A program made the position numbers and the translations under genes. A model generated the notes under the pieces. The model was given only the letters and a program-made list of their open reading frames with translations. It was not told the DNA's origin and did not search any database. Positions 53,810 to 63,119 of a DNA stretch of 64,000 nucleotides are shown one piece after another; positions within the stretch are counted from its first letter, which is position 1, and each line of letters starts with the position of its first letter. The stretch comes from DASXRU01 sp034665305 (GTDB lineage Bacteria; Acidobacteriota; Blastocatellia; Pyrinomonadales; Pyrinomonadaceae), in NCBI GenBank assembly GCA_034665305.1, contig JAXDFZ010000019.1, positions 62,001 to 126,000 of the forward strand, read 5' to 3'.

Positions 53810-54238
53810 GGCTGTAGCCGGCCGGCTATCTCGCGCGAACAGAGTCTGTGGGTTCGGTCATACCTTAAAATTTTCGCTGGTCGCCTCTGCAGCAGCATTT
53901 AACCCAATCAGGATGGACGAAGCGTGCAGCTGGCTGTGCCGGAAACTTTTGTTGAGAGCTTTGATATAGGAATAGACACGCCGTTGCGTGGGATTGTTGA
54001 TCTTGGCTGGAACGCTGCCGGTTGGTCCCAGTCGATAACCTTTGATGAGGGAATTGGAAGCCGCACGAGTAGATCTAGCTTTGCTTCTTCGCATTTTATA
54101 AGAGTGAACTGATTCAATCTCGTCCGACCAGATGGAACACCTTAGAGAAGTAATGCTTAAATGCCATCGTGCGACTTGATTGTGAGAATACAGGATTGAG
54201 ATAGCTGAGGATTTCCGCGCTAAAGGTAGTCTATCGTC
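53810..54238. other. 430-bp gap without a recognised gene
   Basis: A minus-strand ORF of 78 basic residues (53858-54094) begins MRRSKARSTRAASNS, but has no clear ribosome-binding site and no recognised family. No repeat of the window's main families is seen. Base composition becomes AT-richer near 54100, leading into the HEPN gene. Confidence 0.4.
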
Positions 54239-55717
54239 ATGAGTAATGGATTCGAACCTATCGACCCGACGCTTTTTAACCTAGCAGCCAAGGCTGTAGA
54301 GGAGGGTTTATCGAAAGTCAGAAAGCTCAAAGAGGAAAAGAAGTATATAGGTACGTACTTTAACTTTCCTACTATGTACCACTTTGAGAATGGCATACCA
54401 CACTTTTCTACAAGTTCCTTCTCAGGACCAACTAATTATAAAGAGGCTTTCGGTCGAAGAGATGACAAACTTTTGCGTTTAGATGTAATCCCTTCGTTCG
54501 TGACTCTTTTCAATTACGTTGATTACACAGATACGGTCTCCAGTATTCGTGTGAGAGATTATTTCAGCTCTTCAAAAACAGAAACCTCGACGGAAACCGT
54601 GACTAGAACTGAGCCTAACTTATCTCGCGGATTTCTTGACCGACTAGTAACCTCAATGGTTGACCGCTATATACATTTGCATGAAGACTCCCCTTTCACT
54701 ATCGAGCAGTTTGCGGCTATTTATCAGCCTTTAGAATCTGCTATTTTCAGTCAAGTACTGCCAGTCGAAATCGTTATCCCTATTCTCTTCATAAAGTTCA
54801 ATTTTGACAGCGCAGCGATATCCGACAACGCAAGCATTGAGCGCATGTCCGATGACTTCCAACTAGCGAGATATACAAAAGGCTCTGACAGCATGGGAAT
54901 CAATCCCACTGTTTTGGGAGCGGCCACCCACGCTTTGGTACTTAACGGATGGGAGTTAAAGAATCATCGCTTTTATGAAGCCTTCAATGCGTTCTATATC
55001 GCCTCAGCCTACCCCACTGAACAGATTGACAAGTTCTTCACTGCCGTTCGCATCGCGACAGGCTGTAGTACAGGATACGCTCAATTATTGCTGCGCCCAG
55101 GCGGTTGGGCACACGACTATCAGGCGCACCTTCCGCCGGTGGAAGGGACTTCCGTTCGTAGGTATCCCATATGGTTTGAAAATCATTACTGGCTTACCCC
55201 CGAGCTACCGACTTTAACCACTGAGCAGGCAATAGAAATCGGTCGGGTTTTTAGCAAACTACAAGAGTCGGATGACAAGCGACTATTAATAGCAACTCAG
55301 AGGCTTAACTTATGCTTAATACGCGAAACTGAAGAGGATTCGATTCTCGACGCGACAATAGCGATGGAAGCTCTCTTATCAGATGACGAGCGTCAAGAGA
55401 TGACGCACAAGCTCGCCTTACGTATGGCTGCACTCTTGAGTCTTTCTAAGAGTGGAGAACAAACACCAGTGGAGGTTTTCCGCGCAGTCAAACAGATCTA
55501 TCGTTATCGCTCTGCCGTAGTTCACGGCAGCGCTAGAACGACAGACAAGCGTGAAATTGCTATCAGTGATCGAGAGAAAATTCCCACCGTGACCCTTGCC
55601 ATCAACTATTTACGTATGGCTATAAATATTCTGATTGATAATCCCCAATATCTTAAAGCGAGCAAAATTGATGAAGAATTAATATTAGGACACACAAGAA
55701 GGGCGAACGACAGTTAG
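54239..55717 (+). CDS. HEPN-domain (Apea-like) protein, AT-rich, likely acquired
   Basis: 492 residues. The C-terminal about 150 residues look like an Apea-type HEPN domain: ILDATIAMEALLSDDERQEMTHKLALRMAALLSL then the HEPN motif R-x4-H at residues 424-429 (RSAVVH in IYRYRSAVVHGS). HEPN domains are often RNases and are frequent in defence or stress systems. The N-terminal about 330 residues are unrecognised. Codon use is AT-rich (TTA, ATA, AGA common) unlike the flanking GC-rich genes. No partner nucleotidyltransferase or other defence gene is adjacent. No promoter or repeats obvious. Confidence 0.7.
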   Translation: MSNGFEPIDPTLFNLAAKAVEEGLSKVRKLKEEKKYIGTYFNFPTMYHFENGIPHFSTSSFSGPTNYKEAFGRRDDKLLRLDVIPSFVTLFNYVDYTDTVSSIRVRDYFSSSKTETSTETVTRTEPNLSRGFLDRLVTSMVDRYIHLHEDSPFTIEQFAAIYQPLESAIFSQVLPVEIVIPILFIKFNFDSAAISDNASIERMSDDFQLARYTKGSDSMGINPTVLGAATHALVLNGWELKNHRFYEAFNAFYIASAYPTEQIDKFFTAVRIATGCSTGYAQLLLRPGGWAHDYQAHLPPVEGTSVRRYPIWFENHYWLTPELPTLTTEQAIEIGRVFSKLQESDDKRLLIATQRLNLCLIRETEEDSILDATIAMEALLSDDERQEMTHKLALRMAALLSLSKSGEQTPVEVFRAVKQIYRYRSAVVHGSARTTDKREIAISDREKIPTVTLAINYLRMAINILIDNPQYLKASKIDEELILGHTRRANDS

Positions 55718-55819
55718 AACTTGTGGGGCTGGTTTTATGTCTTATTGTATGAGGGACAAATTTCACTTAATGATCGAACCCAGAGAGTTGGACCCGCTTT
55801 GGACCTCTAGCCAACCCCC

Positions 55820-55848
55820 TTGCTGAATGAATGCTCATTCAGTATGAT
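55820..55848 (+). promoter_or_regulatory. Predicted sigma70-like promoter with FadR-type operator, upstream of fadN
   Basis: TTGCTG (55820-55825), a 17-bp spacer and TATGAT (55843-55848) fit a -35/-10 promoter. The spacer carries TGAATGAATGCTCATTCA (55824-55841), an 18-bp near-palindrome matching the Bacillus FadR consensus TGAATGAMTANTCATTCA at all but one of the specified positions. Binding would block RNA polymerase; long-chain acyl-CoA releases FadR in known systems. No fadR gene is visible in the window. Confidence 0.75.
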
Positions 55849-55907
55849 ACCGGCCTGCAGCGTTGCTCCGGTTTCCAAAGAAAGGAAGTTCGCCAACCTA
55901 CTTCACG

Positions 55908-58316
55908 ATGAAGATTGAAAAAGCAGCTGTTCTTGGCGCCGGGACGATGGGGGCGCAGATTGCCGCGCACCTGGCTAATGCGCGCGTGCCTACACTTTTG
56001 CTGGATATTTCGCCGCGCGAGCTGACGGCGGAAGAACAAACCAAAGGCCTGACGCTCGAATCGAAGGAAGTTAAGAACCGCATCGCTCGCACCGGTTACG
56101 AAGCGGCAAAGAAGGCGCGGCCGGCGGCTTTCTTTACGCCGGAACTCGCGTCCCTCGTAAGGGTGGGCAACTTCGATGACGATCTGGCAGCGCTGAAAGA
56201 CTGCGATCTGATCATTGAAGCAGTCGTCGAAAACCTCGAGATCAAGCGCAGCCTCTACGAGCGTGTCGATCAGCATCGCCGGCCCGGTTCAATCGTCGCC
56301 TCGAACACCAGCGGCATTCCGATTCATCTTTTGGCCGAAGGCCGCTCGGAAGACTTCCGCAAACATTTCCTCGGCGTACACTTTTTCAATCCGCCGCGCT
56401 ACCTGCACCTGGTAGAAATCATTCGCACCGGGTGGACCCTGCCGGAAGTTTCCTGTTTCCTGTTCGGCTTTCTCGATCAGCGATTGGGCAAAGGCGTTGT
56501 GCCCGCAAAGGACCGGCCCAACTTCATCGCCAATCGCATCGGCACGTTCGGCGCGCTGCATACCATTAAGACAATGATCGAAGACGGCTACTCGATCGAA
56601 GAAGTCGACAAGATGACAGGCCCGATCGTGGGGCGTCCGAAGAGCGCCACGTTCCGTACGTTTGACATCGTGGGGCTTGATGTTTTCACACACGTCATCA
56701 AGAACCTCTTCGAAGCTCTGCCGGAAGATCCCGAACGCGAAATGTTTGTGGCCCCTGACTTCCTGACGAAGATGGTGGCCCAGGGGATTCTCGGCAACAA
56801 GACCAAGGGTGGCTTCTATCAAAAACGAAAAGGCGAAGGCGGCAAGCCGGAGTTCTTTGTGATCGATCCTGCCACCTCGGAATACCGTCCGTCCCAAAAA
56901 GTAAAACTGCCGTCTCTCGAGATGGCAAAAAATATTGAGGACGGCGGCGAACGAATTAAGGGCCTGGTCTGGGCGAAGGATCGTGTAGGAGCTTTTCTTT
57001 GGAAGACGCTGGCGCGCACATTGCGCTACTCGGCGGATCGGATTCCCGAAATAGCGGACACGGTCGTGGAAGTTGATCGGGCGATGCGCTGGGGATTTGG
57101 TTGGGAACTGGGACCCTTCGAAGTCTGGGACGCGATTGGCGTAGAGAAATCAGTCGCGCGCATGAAGGAAGAAGGCCAGAGCATTCCTGCTAATGTGGAG
57201 AAGCTTCTGGAAGCGGGCGCGAAATCTTTCTACAAACAGCATGACGGGCAGAAATTCTATTTCGACTTTGCTTCCGAACAGTATCTGCCGCTCGCAGATC
57301 CCGCGGGCACAATCATCCTGAAATCAGTCAAAGATCGCACCGGAGTTATCAAGAAAAACCCAGGCGCTTCGTTGATCGATATCGGCGATGGCGTGGCGTG
57401 CCTCGAGTTTCACTCAAAGATGAACGCGATCGGCGGCGACACTTTGCAGATGTTGAAGTTCGCGCTTGCCGAAGTGGACAAGAATTTCGTCGGCTTGGTG
57501 GTCGGTAATCAGGGGCAGAATTTTTGCGTCGGCGCCAACATCATGCTGATGCTGATGGAGGCGCAGGAGGAAAACTGGGAAGAGCTGGAAATGATGACGC
57601 GCGCGTTCCAGGCTTCCACGATGAGCCTGCGTTATTCGCCAAAGCCCGTCGTAGTCGCGCCCTTCCAGATGGTTTTTGGCGGCGGGTGCGAAGTGGTGCT
57701 GCACGGCGATCGCGTGCGAGCGGCGGCGGAAACTTACATTGGCCTGGTTGAAGTTGGGGTGGGAATTATTCCTGCCGGCGGGGGCACCAAAGAGTTGCTG
57801 CTGCGCGCGCTCGATTCGATTCCGAAGAATGTGGACGATGCCGATCCTTTCCCGTTTGTGAAACGTGCCTTTGAAACCATCGCGCTTGCAAAAGTCGCGA
57901 CCTCCGCGGAGGAAGCGCGCACCTTGGGATTTCTTGGCGAAGACGACACGATTTCGATGAACACGGATCGACTAATTGCCGACGCCAAGAAAGAAGTGCT
58001 GGCGTTGGCGGCCAGCGGATATGTGCAGCCGCAGGAGCGAACGGACATCCTGGCGATGGGCAATTCCGCGCTGGCGACTTTGAAGCTCGGCATTCATCAA
58101 ATGAAACGAGCGGGTTACATTTCCGATCACGACGCGGAGATTGGGACGCAGTTGGCGCGCATACTGACTGGCGGCGATCTGAATCATCCGACCAGAGTTT
58201 CAGAGCAATATTTATTAGAGCTGGAACGCGAGGCTTTTCTGAAACTCGCCGGGATGCGCAAGACGCAGGAGCGACTGGCGCATATGCTGAAGACTGGGAA
58301 ACCCTTAAGAAACTAG
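55908..58316 (+). CDS. fadN: 3-hydroxyacyl-CoA dehydrogenase / enoyl-CoA hydratase (FadN type)
   Basis: 802 residues from ATG 55908; the upstream frame reaches the operator region and is rejected. The NAD-binding GAGTMGAQIAAHLA begins at residue 9, followed by HAD domain motifs (NTSGIPIHLLAEG, HFFNPPRYLHLVEI, PNFIANRIG); two HAD C-terminal helical domains; then a C-terminal enoyl-CoA hydratase/crotonase domain (about 500-690) with GQNFCVGANIMLML and PFQMVFGGGCEVVLHG. This HAD-first order is FadN, not the ECH-first FadB/FadJ. First gene of the operon fadN-fadA-fadE. The ECH domain lies after the HAD part, with PAGGGTKELLLRALD preserved. Confidence 0.9.
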   Translation: MKIEKAAVLGAGTMGAQIAAHLANARVPTLLLDISPRELTAEEQTKGLTLESKEVKNRIARTGYEAAKKARPAAFFTPELASLVRVGNFDDDLAALKDCDLIIEAVVENLEIKRSLYERVDQHRRPGSIVASNTSGIPIHLLAEGRSEDFRKHFLGVHFFNPPRYLHLVEIIRTGWTLPEVSCFLFGFLDQRLGKGVVPAKDRPNFIANRIGTFGALHTIKTMIEDGYSIEEVDKMTGPIVGRPKSATFRTFDIVGLDVFTHVIKNLFEALPEDPEREMFVAPDFLTKMVAQGILGNKTKGGFYQKRKGEGGKPEFFVIDPATSEYRPSQKVKLPSLEMAKNIEDGGERIKGLVWAKDRVGAFLWKTLARTLRYSADRIPEIADTVVEVDRAMRWGFGWELGPFEVWDAIGVEKSVARMKEEGQSIPANVEKLLEAGAKSFYKQHDGQKFYFDFASEQYLPLADPAGTIILKSVKDRTGVIKKNPGASLIDIGDGVACLEFHSKMNAIGGDTLQMLKFALAEVDKNFVGLVVGNQGQNFCVGANIMLMLMEAQEENWEELEMMTRAFQASTMSLRYSPKPVVVAPFQMVFGGGCEVVLHGDRVRAAAETYIGLVEVGVGIIPAGGGTKELLLRALDSIPKNVDDADPFPFVKRAFETIALAKVATSAEEARTLGFLGEDDTISMNTDRLIADAKKEVLALAASGYVQPQERTDILAMGNSALATLKLGIHQMKRAGYISDHDAEIGTQLARILTGGDLNHPTRVSEQYLLELEREAFLKLAGMRKTQERLAHMLKTGKPLRN

Positions 58317-58317
58317 T

Positions 58318-58392
58318 TTCAAGTCCAACGTCCAAGGTCCAAATCAGGATCGGCGACAGGACGTTGGACTTTGGACATTAGACCTTGGACAA
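58318..58392. repeat. 7-bp word array, inverted pair between fadN and fadA
   Basis: AAGTCCA / ACGTCCA / AGGTCCA words (58320-58341) followed by TTGGACT, TTGGACA, TTAGACC, TTGGACA (58364-58391), a short hairpin of heptamers filling the whole fadN-fadA spacer. Starts 2 bp after the fadN stop. Confidence 0.8.
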
Positions 58393-58395
58393 ACT

Positions 58396-59574
58396 ATGAG
58401 AGACGCAGTAATCGTATCGGCAGTGCGCACGGCGGTCGGCAAAGCGCCGAAGGGTACACTCCGAAACACGCGACCTGATGAAATGGGCGCAGCAGTGGTT
58501 AAGGAAGCCATGGCGCGGGTGCCGGGATTGCAGGGCGCGGAGATCGAAGACGTGATCATGGGTTGTGCGATGCCGGAAGCGGAGCAGGGGATGAACGTGG
58601 CGCGCGCCGCCGCGATTCGTGCCGGCTTGCCGGTGGAGACCAGCGCCATGACGATCAATCGCTTCTGTTCTTCGGGACTGCAATCGATTGCCATGGCGGC
58701 CGATCGCATCAAGGCAGGCGGCGCGGAAGTGATCATCGCCGGCGGCCTGGAAACGATGTCGATGATTCCGATGGGCGGCCACACGATTCGACCGAACCCT
58801 TACCTGGTCGAACACTATCCGGACTTTTATCTGAACATGGGACTGGCGACTGAGAACGTGGCGCGCAAGTACGAAGTCAGCCGCGAAGAGCAGGACCAGT
58901 TTGCGCTGCGTTCGCACCAGCGGGCCACGGCAGCGTTGGATGCAGACAAATTCAAGGACGAGACAGTGCCTTTGAATGTGGTCGTCGAAGAGCTGGATGA
59001 GAAGCGAAAGAAACAACGGCGCGAGATCACGTTCGATCGAGACGAAGGCGTGCGGCGCGACAGTACGATCGAAGGTCTGGCTAAACTAAAGCCGGCGTTT
59101 CACGTTAAGGGTACGATCACGGCGGGCAATGCCTCGCAAATGTCGGATGGCGCCGCCGCGGCGATTGTGATGTCGGACGCGCGCGCCAAAGAGTTGGGAG
59201 CAAAACCGCTGGCGCGCTTTGTTGCCTACGCGACAGCCGGCTGTCCGCCGGAAGAGATGGGTATTGGACCAGTCTTCGCGATCCCGAAAGTTTTGCAGCT
59301 TGCCGGCCTGACGCTCGATGACATCGACGTGATTGAGTTGAACGAGGCGTTCGCGGCGCAATCACTCGCAGTGATTAAAACGCTGGGTTTGAACCCCGAC
59401 AAAGTAAATGTGAACGGCGGCGCAATTGCGCTGGGGCATCCGCTGGGATGCACGGGCGCGAAGTTGACCGCCACGATTTTGCGCGAGTTGGAACGCCGCA
59501 ACGGGCGTTATGGAATGGTAACGATGTGCGTCGGTGGCGGCATGGGCGCCGCCGGTATTTTTGAAAGAATGTAA
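58396..59574 (+). CDS. fadA: Acetyl-CoA C-acyltransferase (3-ketoacyl-CoA thiolase)
   Basis: 392 residues. Catalytic Cys91 in NRFCSSGLQSIAMAA, GHPLGCTGAKL with the active-site His (about residue 348), and the C-terminal Cys in TMCVGGGMG. Catalyses the last thiolytic step of beta-oxidation, cutting the 3-ketoacyl-CoA produced by FadN. No ribosome-binding site is seen before ATG; the 79-bp gap from fadN holds a heptamer array, so translation coupling is not tight. Confidence 0.92.
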   Translation: MRDAVIVSAVRTAVGKAPKGTLRNTRPDEMGAAVVKEAMARVPGLQGAEIEDVIMGCAMPEAEQGMNVARAAAIRAGLPVETSAMTINRFCSSGLQSIAMAADRIKAGGAEVIIAGGLETMSMIPMGGHTIRPNPYLVEHYPDFYLNMGLATENVARKYEVSREEQDQFALRSHQRATAALDADKFKDETVPLNVVVEELDEKRKKQRREITFDRDEGVRRDSTIEGLAKLKPAFHVKGTITAGNASQMSDGAAAAIVMSDARAKELGAKPLARFVAYATAGCPPEEMGIGPVFAIPKVLQLAGLTLDDIDVIELNEAFAAQSLAVIKTLGLNPDKVNVNGGAIALGHPLGCTGAKLTATILRELERRNGRYGMVTMCVGGGMGAAGIFERM

Positions 59575-59576
59575 TT

Positions 59577-59605
59577 GGGCAGTGGGCAGTGGGCGGTGAG
59601 CAGCG
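59577..59605. repeat. 7-bp word run after fadA
   Basis: GGGCAGT, GGGCAGT, GGGCGGT, GAGCAGC directly follow the fadA stop (59572-59574). A weak reverse partner may exist at about 59616-59636. The same words occur at 63172-63232. Confidence 0.6.
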
Positions 59606-59661
59606 AAACCCAAGTGCTGGCCCATTGGCGACTGCTAATTGCGACTAGAAGGAGCAAAGCT

Positions 59662-61443
59662 ATGTCAGCCGTAGTCGAACAGAAGCGAATCGTTAACGGT
59701 GGGGCGTTCTTGATTGAAGACCGCACAGTGGCTGAGGTTTTCACCCCCGAAGACTTCACCGAAGAACACCGCATGATTGCCGAAACCACGCGCCAGTTTA
59801 TCGACAACGAAGTCATCCCGCGCATTGACGAGCTGGAAAAGCATGATTGGAAGCTCGCGCGCGAGTTGGTAAAGAAAGCCGCGGACCTCGGTTTGATCGG
59901 CGCCAACATTCCGGAAGAATACGGCGGACTCGGCCTCGATCAGACCAGCGGCGCCCTAGTGGGCGAGAACATTGGCCGCTGCGCTTCATTTGCGACCACG
60001 CTGGGGGCGGAGAGCGGTATTGGCTTGTTGCCAATCATTTACTTCGGCACGGAAGCGGCCAAAGAAAAGTACCTGCCGAAGATCGCGTCCGGTGAACTGA
60101 TCACGGCCTACGCGCTGACTGAGGCAGGCTCGGGTTCCGACGCGATGGCGGCCAAAGCTACGGCGCGATTAAGCGAAGACGGTACGCACTACGTTCTGAA
60201 CGGCGAAAAGATGTTCATCACCAACGGCGGGTTTGCCGACATCTTCATCGTATTTGCGAAAGTTGATGGGGATAAATTCTCCGCGTTCATTGTCGAGCGA
60301 CAGGAAGGTCTGTCGCCGGGAGCGGAAGAACACAAGATGGGAATCAAGGGTTCGAGCACCACGCCGCTCGTGCTGACCGATGCGAAAGCGCCGGTGGAGA
60401 ATTTGCTGGGCGAGATTGGCAAGGGTCACAAGATCGCATTCAACACTTTGAACATCGGCCGTTTCAAGCTCGGGGCCATGTGCATCGGCGGCATGAAGCT
60501 GATGCTGCACGAATCAATTCGTTATGCGAACGAGCGCCAGCAGTTTGGCAAGTCAATTTCTTCGTTTGGCGCTATAAAATCGAAACTCGGCGAGATGGCG
60601 ATTCGCACCTGGGTAGGCGAGGCGATGATTTGGCGCACGCTTGGCATGATTGAGGAGGCCATCGGCGACGACCCGAAGGACCTTGCCGCGAAGATGCGCG
60701 CGATTGAGGAGTATTCGGCAGAGTGTTCGATCATCAAAGTCGCTCTTTCTGAATACTGCGATTACCTCGCCGATGAAATGGTCCAAATCTACGGTGGCTA
60801 TGGCTATTCCGCACACTATCCGGCAGAGCGTGCCTATCGCGATTCGCGCATCAACCGGATCTTTGAAGGCACGAATGAAATCAACCGCATGTTGATTCCC
60901 GGCCGTTTAATGAAGAGCGCGCTGAGCGGCAAGCTGGCATTGCTACCGGCGGCGCAGGCTCTGATGGATGAAATACTAACGCCGCAGATGGCCGGCTTCG
61001 ACGATGACGACGCTTTGTTGGCAGCCGAGCAGAGGCTGGCTAAGAACGCCAAGAAGGTCGGGCTGATGACGCTGGGCACCGCCGCGCAAAGATACATGAT
61101 GACCCTGGGAGATCAGCAGGAGATCCTGATCGGCATCGCCGACGTGATCATGGACGCTTACGCAATGGAGTCGGCGATTCTGCGCGCGCAGAAGTTGGCG
61201 GCTTCGCAGGGTGAAGCGGCGGCGGCGCGCTACATAGACATGACGCGAGTGTTTTGCAACGACGCGGTCGGGCGGATCGAAGCGCGGGCGAAGAGCACGC
61301 TGGCCGGGATGGCGGAAGGGGATGAGTTGCGGACGCTGCTGGCGGCGCTGCGACGCTTTACGAAGTTGACCCCGATGAACACGATCGCGGCGCGGCAACG
61401 GATCGCCGACGAGATGATCGCGGCAAACCGGTATATTTATTAG
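59662..61443 (+). CDS. fadE: Acyl-CoA dehydrogenase
   Basis: 593 residues from ATG 59662, with GAAGGAG upstream; the frame extending to 59575 is in repeat sequence. ACD motifs: YALTEAGSGSDA, FITNGGFADIFIV, GIKGSSTTPLVL, RQQFGKSISSFGAIKSKLGEMA, and YGGYGYSAHYPAERAYRDSRINRIFEGTNEINR. The catalytic glutamate in FEGTNE follows the usual arrangement. The long C-terminal extension (about 390 to 593) resembles the VLCAD/FadE-type and matches B. subtilis FadE length. Same operon as fadN and fadA. Confidence 0.9.
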   Translation: MSAVVEQKRIVNGGAFLIEDRTVAEVFTPEDFTEEHRMIAETTRQFIDNEVIPRIDELEKHDWKLARELVKKAADLGLIGANIPEEYGGLGLDQTSGALVGENIGRCASFATTLGAESGIGLLPIIYFGTEAAKEKYLPKIASGELITAYALTEAGSGSDAMAAKATARLSEDGTHYVLNGEKMFITNGGFADIFIVFAKVDGDKFSAFIVERQEGLSPGAEEHKMGIKGSSTTPLVLTDAKAPVENLLGEIGKGHKIAFNTLNIGRFKLGAMCIGGMKLMLHESIRYANERQQFGKSISSFGAIKSKLGEMAIRTWVGEAMIWRTLGMIEEAIGDDPKDLAAKMRAIEEYSAECSIIKVALSEYCDYLADEMVQIYGGYGYSAHYPAERAYRDSRINRIFEGTNEINRMLIPGRLMKSALSGKLALLPAAQALMDEILTPQMAGFDDDDALLAAEQRLAKNAKKVGLMTLGTAAQRYMMTLGDQQEILIGIADVIMDAYAMESAILRAQKLAASQGEAAAARYIDMTRVFCNDAVGRIEARAKSTLAGMAEGDELRTLLAALRRFTKLTPMNTIAARQRIADEMIAANRYIY

Positions 61444-61608
61444 TTTCGGATTTGAGTTTTCAGATCTTGCCTACAACCCTAAGCCAGCTTGCGGCTGCAA
61501 ATTATTTTTTAAGCGTGCCAAGGACGCGGGAACATCATCGCTTTGAGGTTTTGGACGGAGTTCGCATAGGCTTTCCGTCCATCGAATCTCAACGAAGGAG
61601 TGTTCCTC

Positions 61609-62088
61609 ATGAAGTATGCTCGTTTTGAAGATTTGCCGGTCTGGAAGGCATCGATTGAATTGGCTGTTCACGTTTACGATCTGACGAGTCGACCCGCATT
61701 TAAGGGTCGGTATAGTCTGAAAGATCAGATTGAACGTGCGGCTGTTTCGGTATCTAACAACACTGCCGAAGGGTTTGAGCGGGGAACTACCCAGGAGCTC
61801 TTAACCTTCATATACATTGCCCGCGGGTCATGTGGGGAAGTCAGATCGATGCTCTGCTTGCTCGATCGTTTGCCCGCTCTTGATGATTTGAAATTTGAGA
61901 TTTCAAATTTGAAATCAAAAGCCGAGGGAGTTTCACGTCAACTGAGAGCTTGGGCTAACTCGCTGCAAAACTCCGATATTCGCGGACAACGTTATTTGAC
62001 CAGCCGATCAAAGGCTAAGTCCAAAGAAGCACGTGAGCGCGAGGAGTTCTTGAAGGAGTTGGAGCAGATTCGCACGCGAAAGGCTTAG
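61609..62088 (+). CDS. Four-helix bundle protein (S23/IVP family)
   Basis: 159 residues. The start is ATG 61609 (AAGGAG upstream). The core FEDLPVWKASIELAVHVYDLT...YSLKDQIERAAVSVSNNTAEGFER...FIYIARGSCGEVRSMLCLL is typical of the 23S rRNA intervening-sequence protein family (diversity-generating-retroelement-associated bAvd and IVPs share this fold). About 40 extra C-terminal residues are charged. There is no rRNA gene or reverse transcriptase nearby, so it stands alone. The role is unknown. Confidence 0.85.
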   Translation: MKYARFEDLPVWKASIELAVHVYDLTSRPAFKGRYSLKDQIERAAVSVSNNTAEGFERGTTQELLTFIYIARGSCGEVRSMLCLLDRLPALDDLKFEISNLKSKAEGVSRQLRAWANSLQNSDIRGQRYLTSRSKAKSKEAREREEFLKELEQIRTRKA

Positions 62089-62165
62089 CGATTCTGACTA
62101 GTGCTTAGGAAGCTGCTGAAGGCCCAACCCAACTTGGCATCGGTCAATTGACGGCCAACCACACC

Positions 62166-63119
62166 ATGCGCATTGTTCCTATATCCCTCCCCACCCCCTT
62201 CTACATCGGCCCGGTCAACGTCTACCTGATTGCCGAAGATCCGATCACGATCATCGACACTGGTCCAAAAACCAAAGAGGCCATCGCCGCCCTGCGGGCG
62301 GGATTGCGCAGTGCGGGCTTTATGGTTTCCGACATCCGCCGCATCGTCCTGACTCATGCGCATGAGGACCATTGCGGTCTGGCGCGTTCGCTGCGCGACG
62401 AAGCGAAGAACGCCGAAGTCTTTGTTCATGAGTGGGAGACAGGTCACCGCGCGGGCCGCCTCGAAGATCCGGAGCATCGCCAACTGCTGGTGCGCGCCGG
62501 AGTTCCCGACGATGAGATCGTGGGAATGCGAAAAATGTACGAAGACGTGCGCATGTACGCCGACTCTTTCGACGACCATGAATACAACCCGCTCTGGGAT
62601 GAAGGCGAACTGGAGTTTACGACCGGCACGTTACGCATAGTTCACACTCCCGGCCACACGCCCGGCTCTTGCTCCTTCGTGCGCGAAGCTGACCGCACCA
62701 TCATCGCCGGCGATTGCGTGTTGAAGCGCGTTACGCCCAATCCAATTCTTTCTCCCGATCCCCTCGACGCTTCGAAACGCTTTCCCTCACTCGCGGAATA
62801 TCTTGTGAGCCTCGCGCGGCTGCGTAACTTTGCTCCCACCCTCGTGCACGGCGGGCATGGTGATGTGGTCCATGATTACGACGAACTTTTTCACCGCTAC
62901 ATTCGCGCGATAAACGAACGGCAGGCGCAGGTGATTGGCCTCCTTTCCCGTGAAGGCTCCTCGCCTTGGGAAATCTCGCGGGCCATGTTTCCCCAAACCG
63001 ATGACGTCCATCGCTTTCTGGCTGTTTCGGAAGCCGTCGCCCATCTGGACCTGGCGCACTCCGAAGGCAAGATCGCACTCGAACTCGCCGGCGAACGCGA
63101 AATTTACCGCCAAATCTAA
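62166..63119 (+). CDS. MBL-fold metallo-hydrolase
   Basis: 317 residues from ATG 62166 (a TTG at 62148 is the alternative). The metallo-beta-lactamase fold shows HAHEDHCGLA (HxHxDH), HTPGHTPGS, AGDCVL and HGGHGDV. A helical C-terminal domain with SREGSSPWEISRAMFP resembles the LACTB2/BMLP C-terminal winged helix. Substrate could be thioesters, lactones or RNA; not decided. The stop overlaps the 9-bp array beginning at 63118. Confidence 0.85.
   Translation: MRIVPISLPTPFYIGPVNVYLIAEDPITIIDTGPKTKEAIAALRAGLRSAGFMVSDIRRIVLTHAHEDHCGLARSLRDEAKNAEVFVHEWETGHRAGRLEDPEHRQLLVRAGVPDDEIVGMRKMYEDVRMYADSFDDHEYNPLWDEGELEFTTGTLRIVHTPGHTPGSCSFVREADRTIIAGDCVLKRVTPNPILSPDPLDASKRFPSLAEYLVSLARLRNFAPTLVHGGHGDVVHDYDELFHRYIRAINERQAQVIGLLSREGSSPWEISRAMFPQTDDVHRFLAVSEAVAHLDLAHSEGKIALELAGEREIYRQI

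Noticed and set aside
53858..54094. Basic 78-residue minus-strand protein
   Set aside because: No ribosome-binding site, no recognised family; kept only as a note in the gap entry.
61609..62088. Diversity-generating retroelement accessory protein
   Set aside because: The four-helix fold is shared, but no reverse transcriptase, template repeat or variable gene is in the window.
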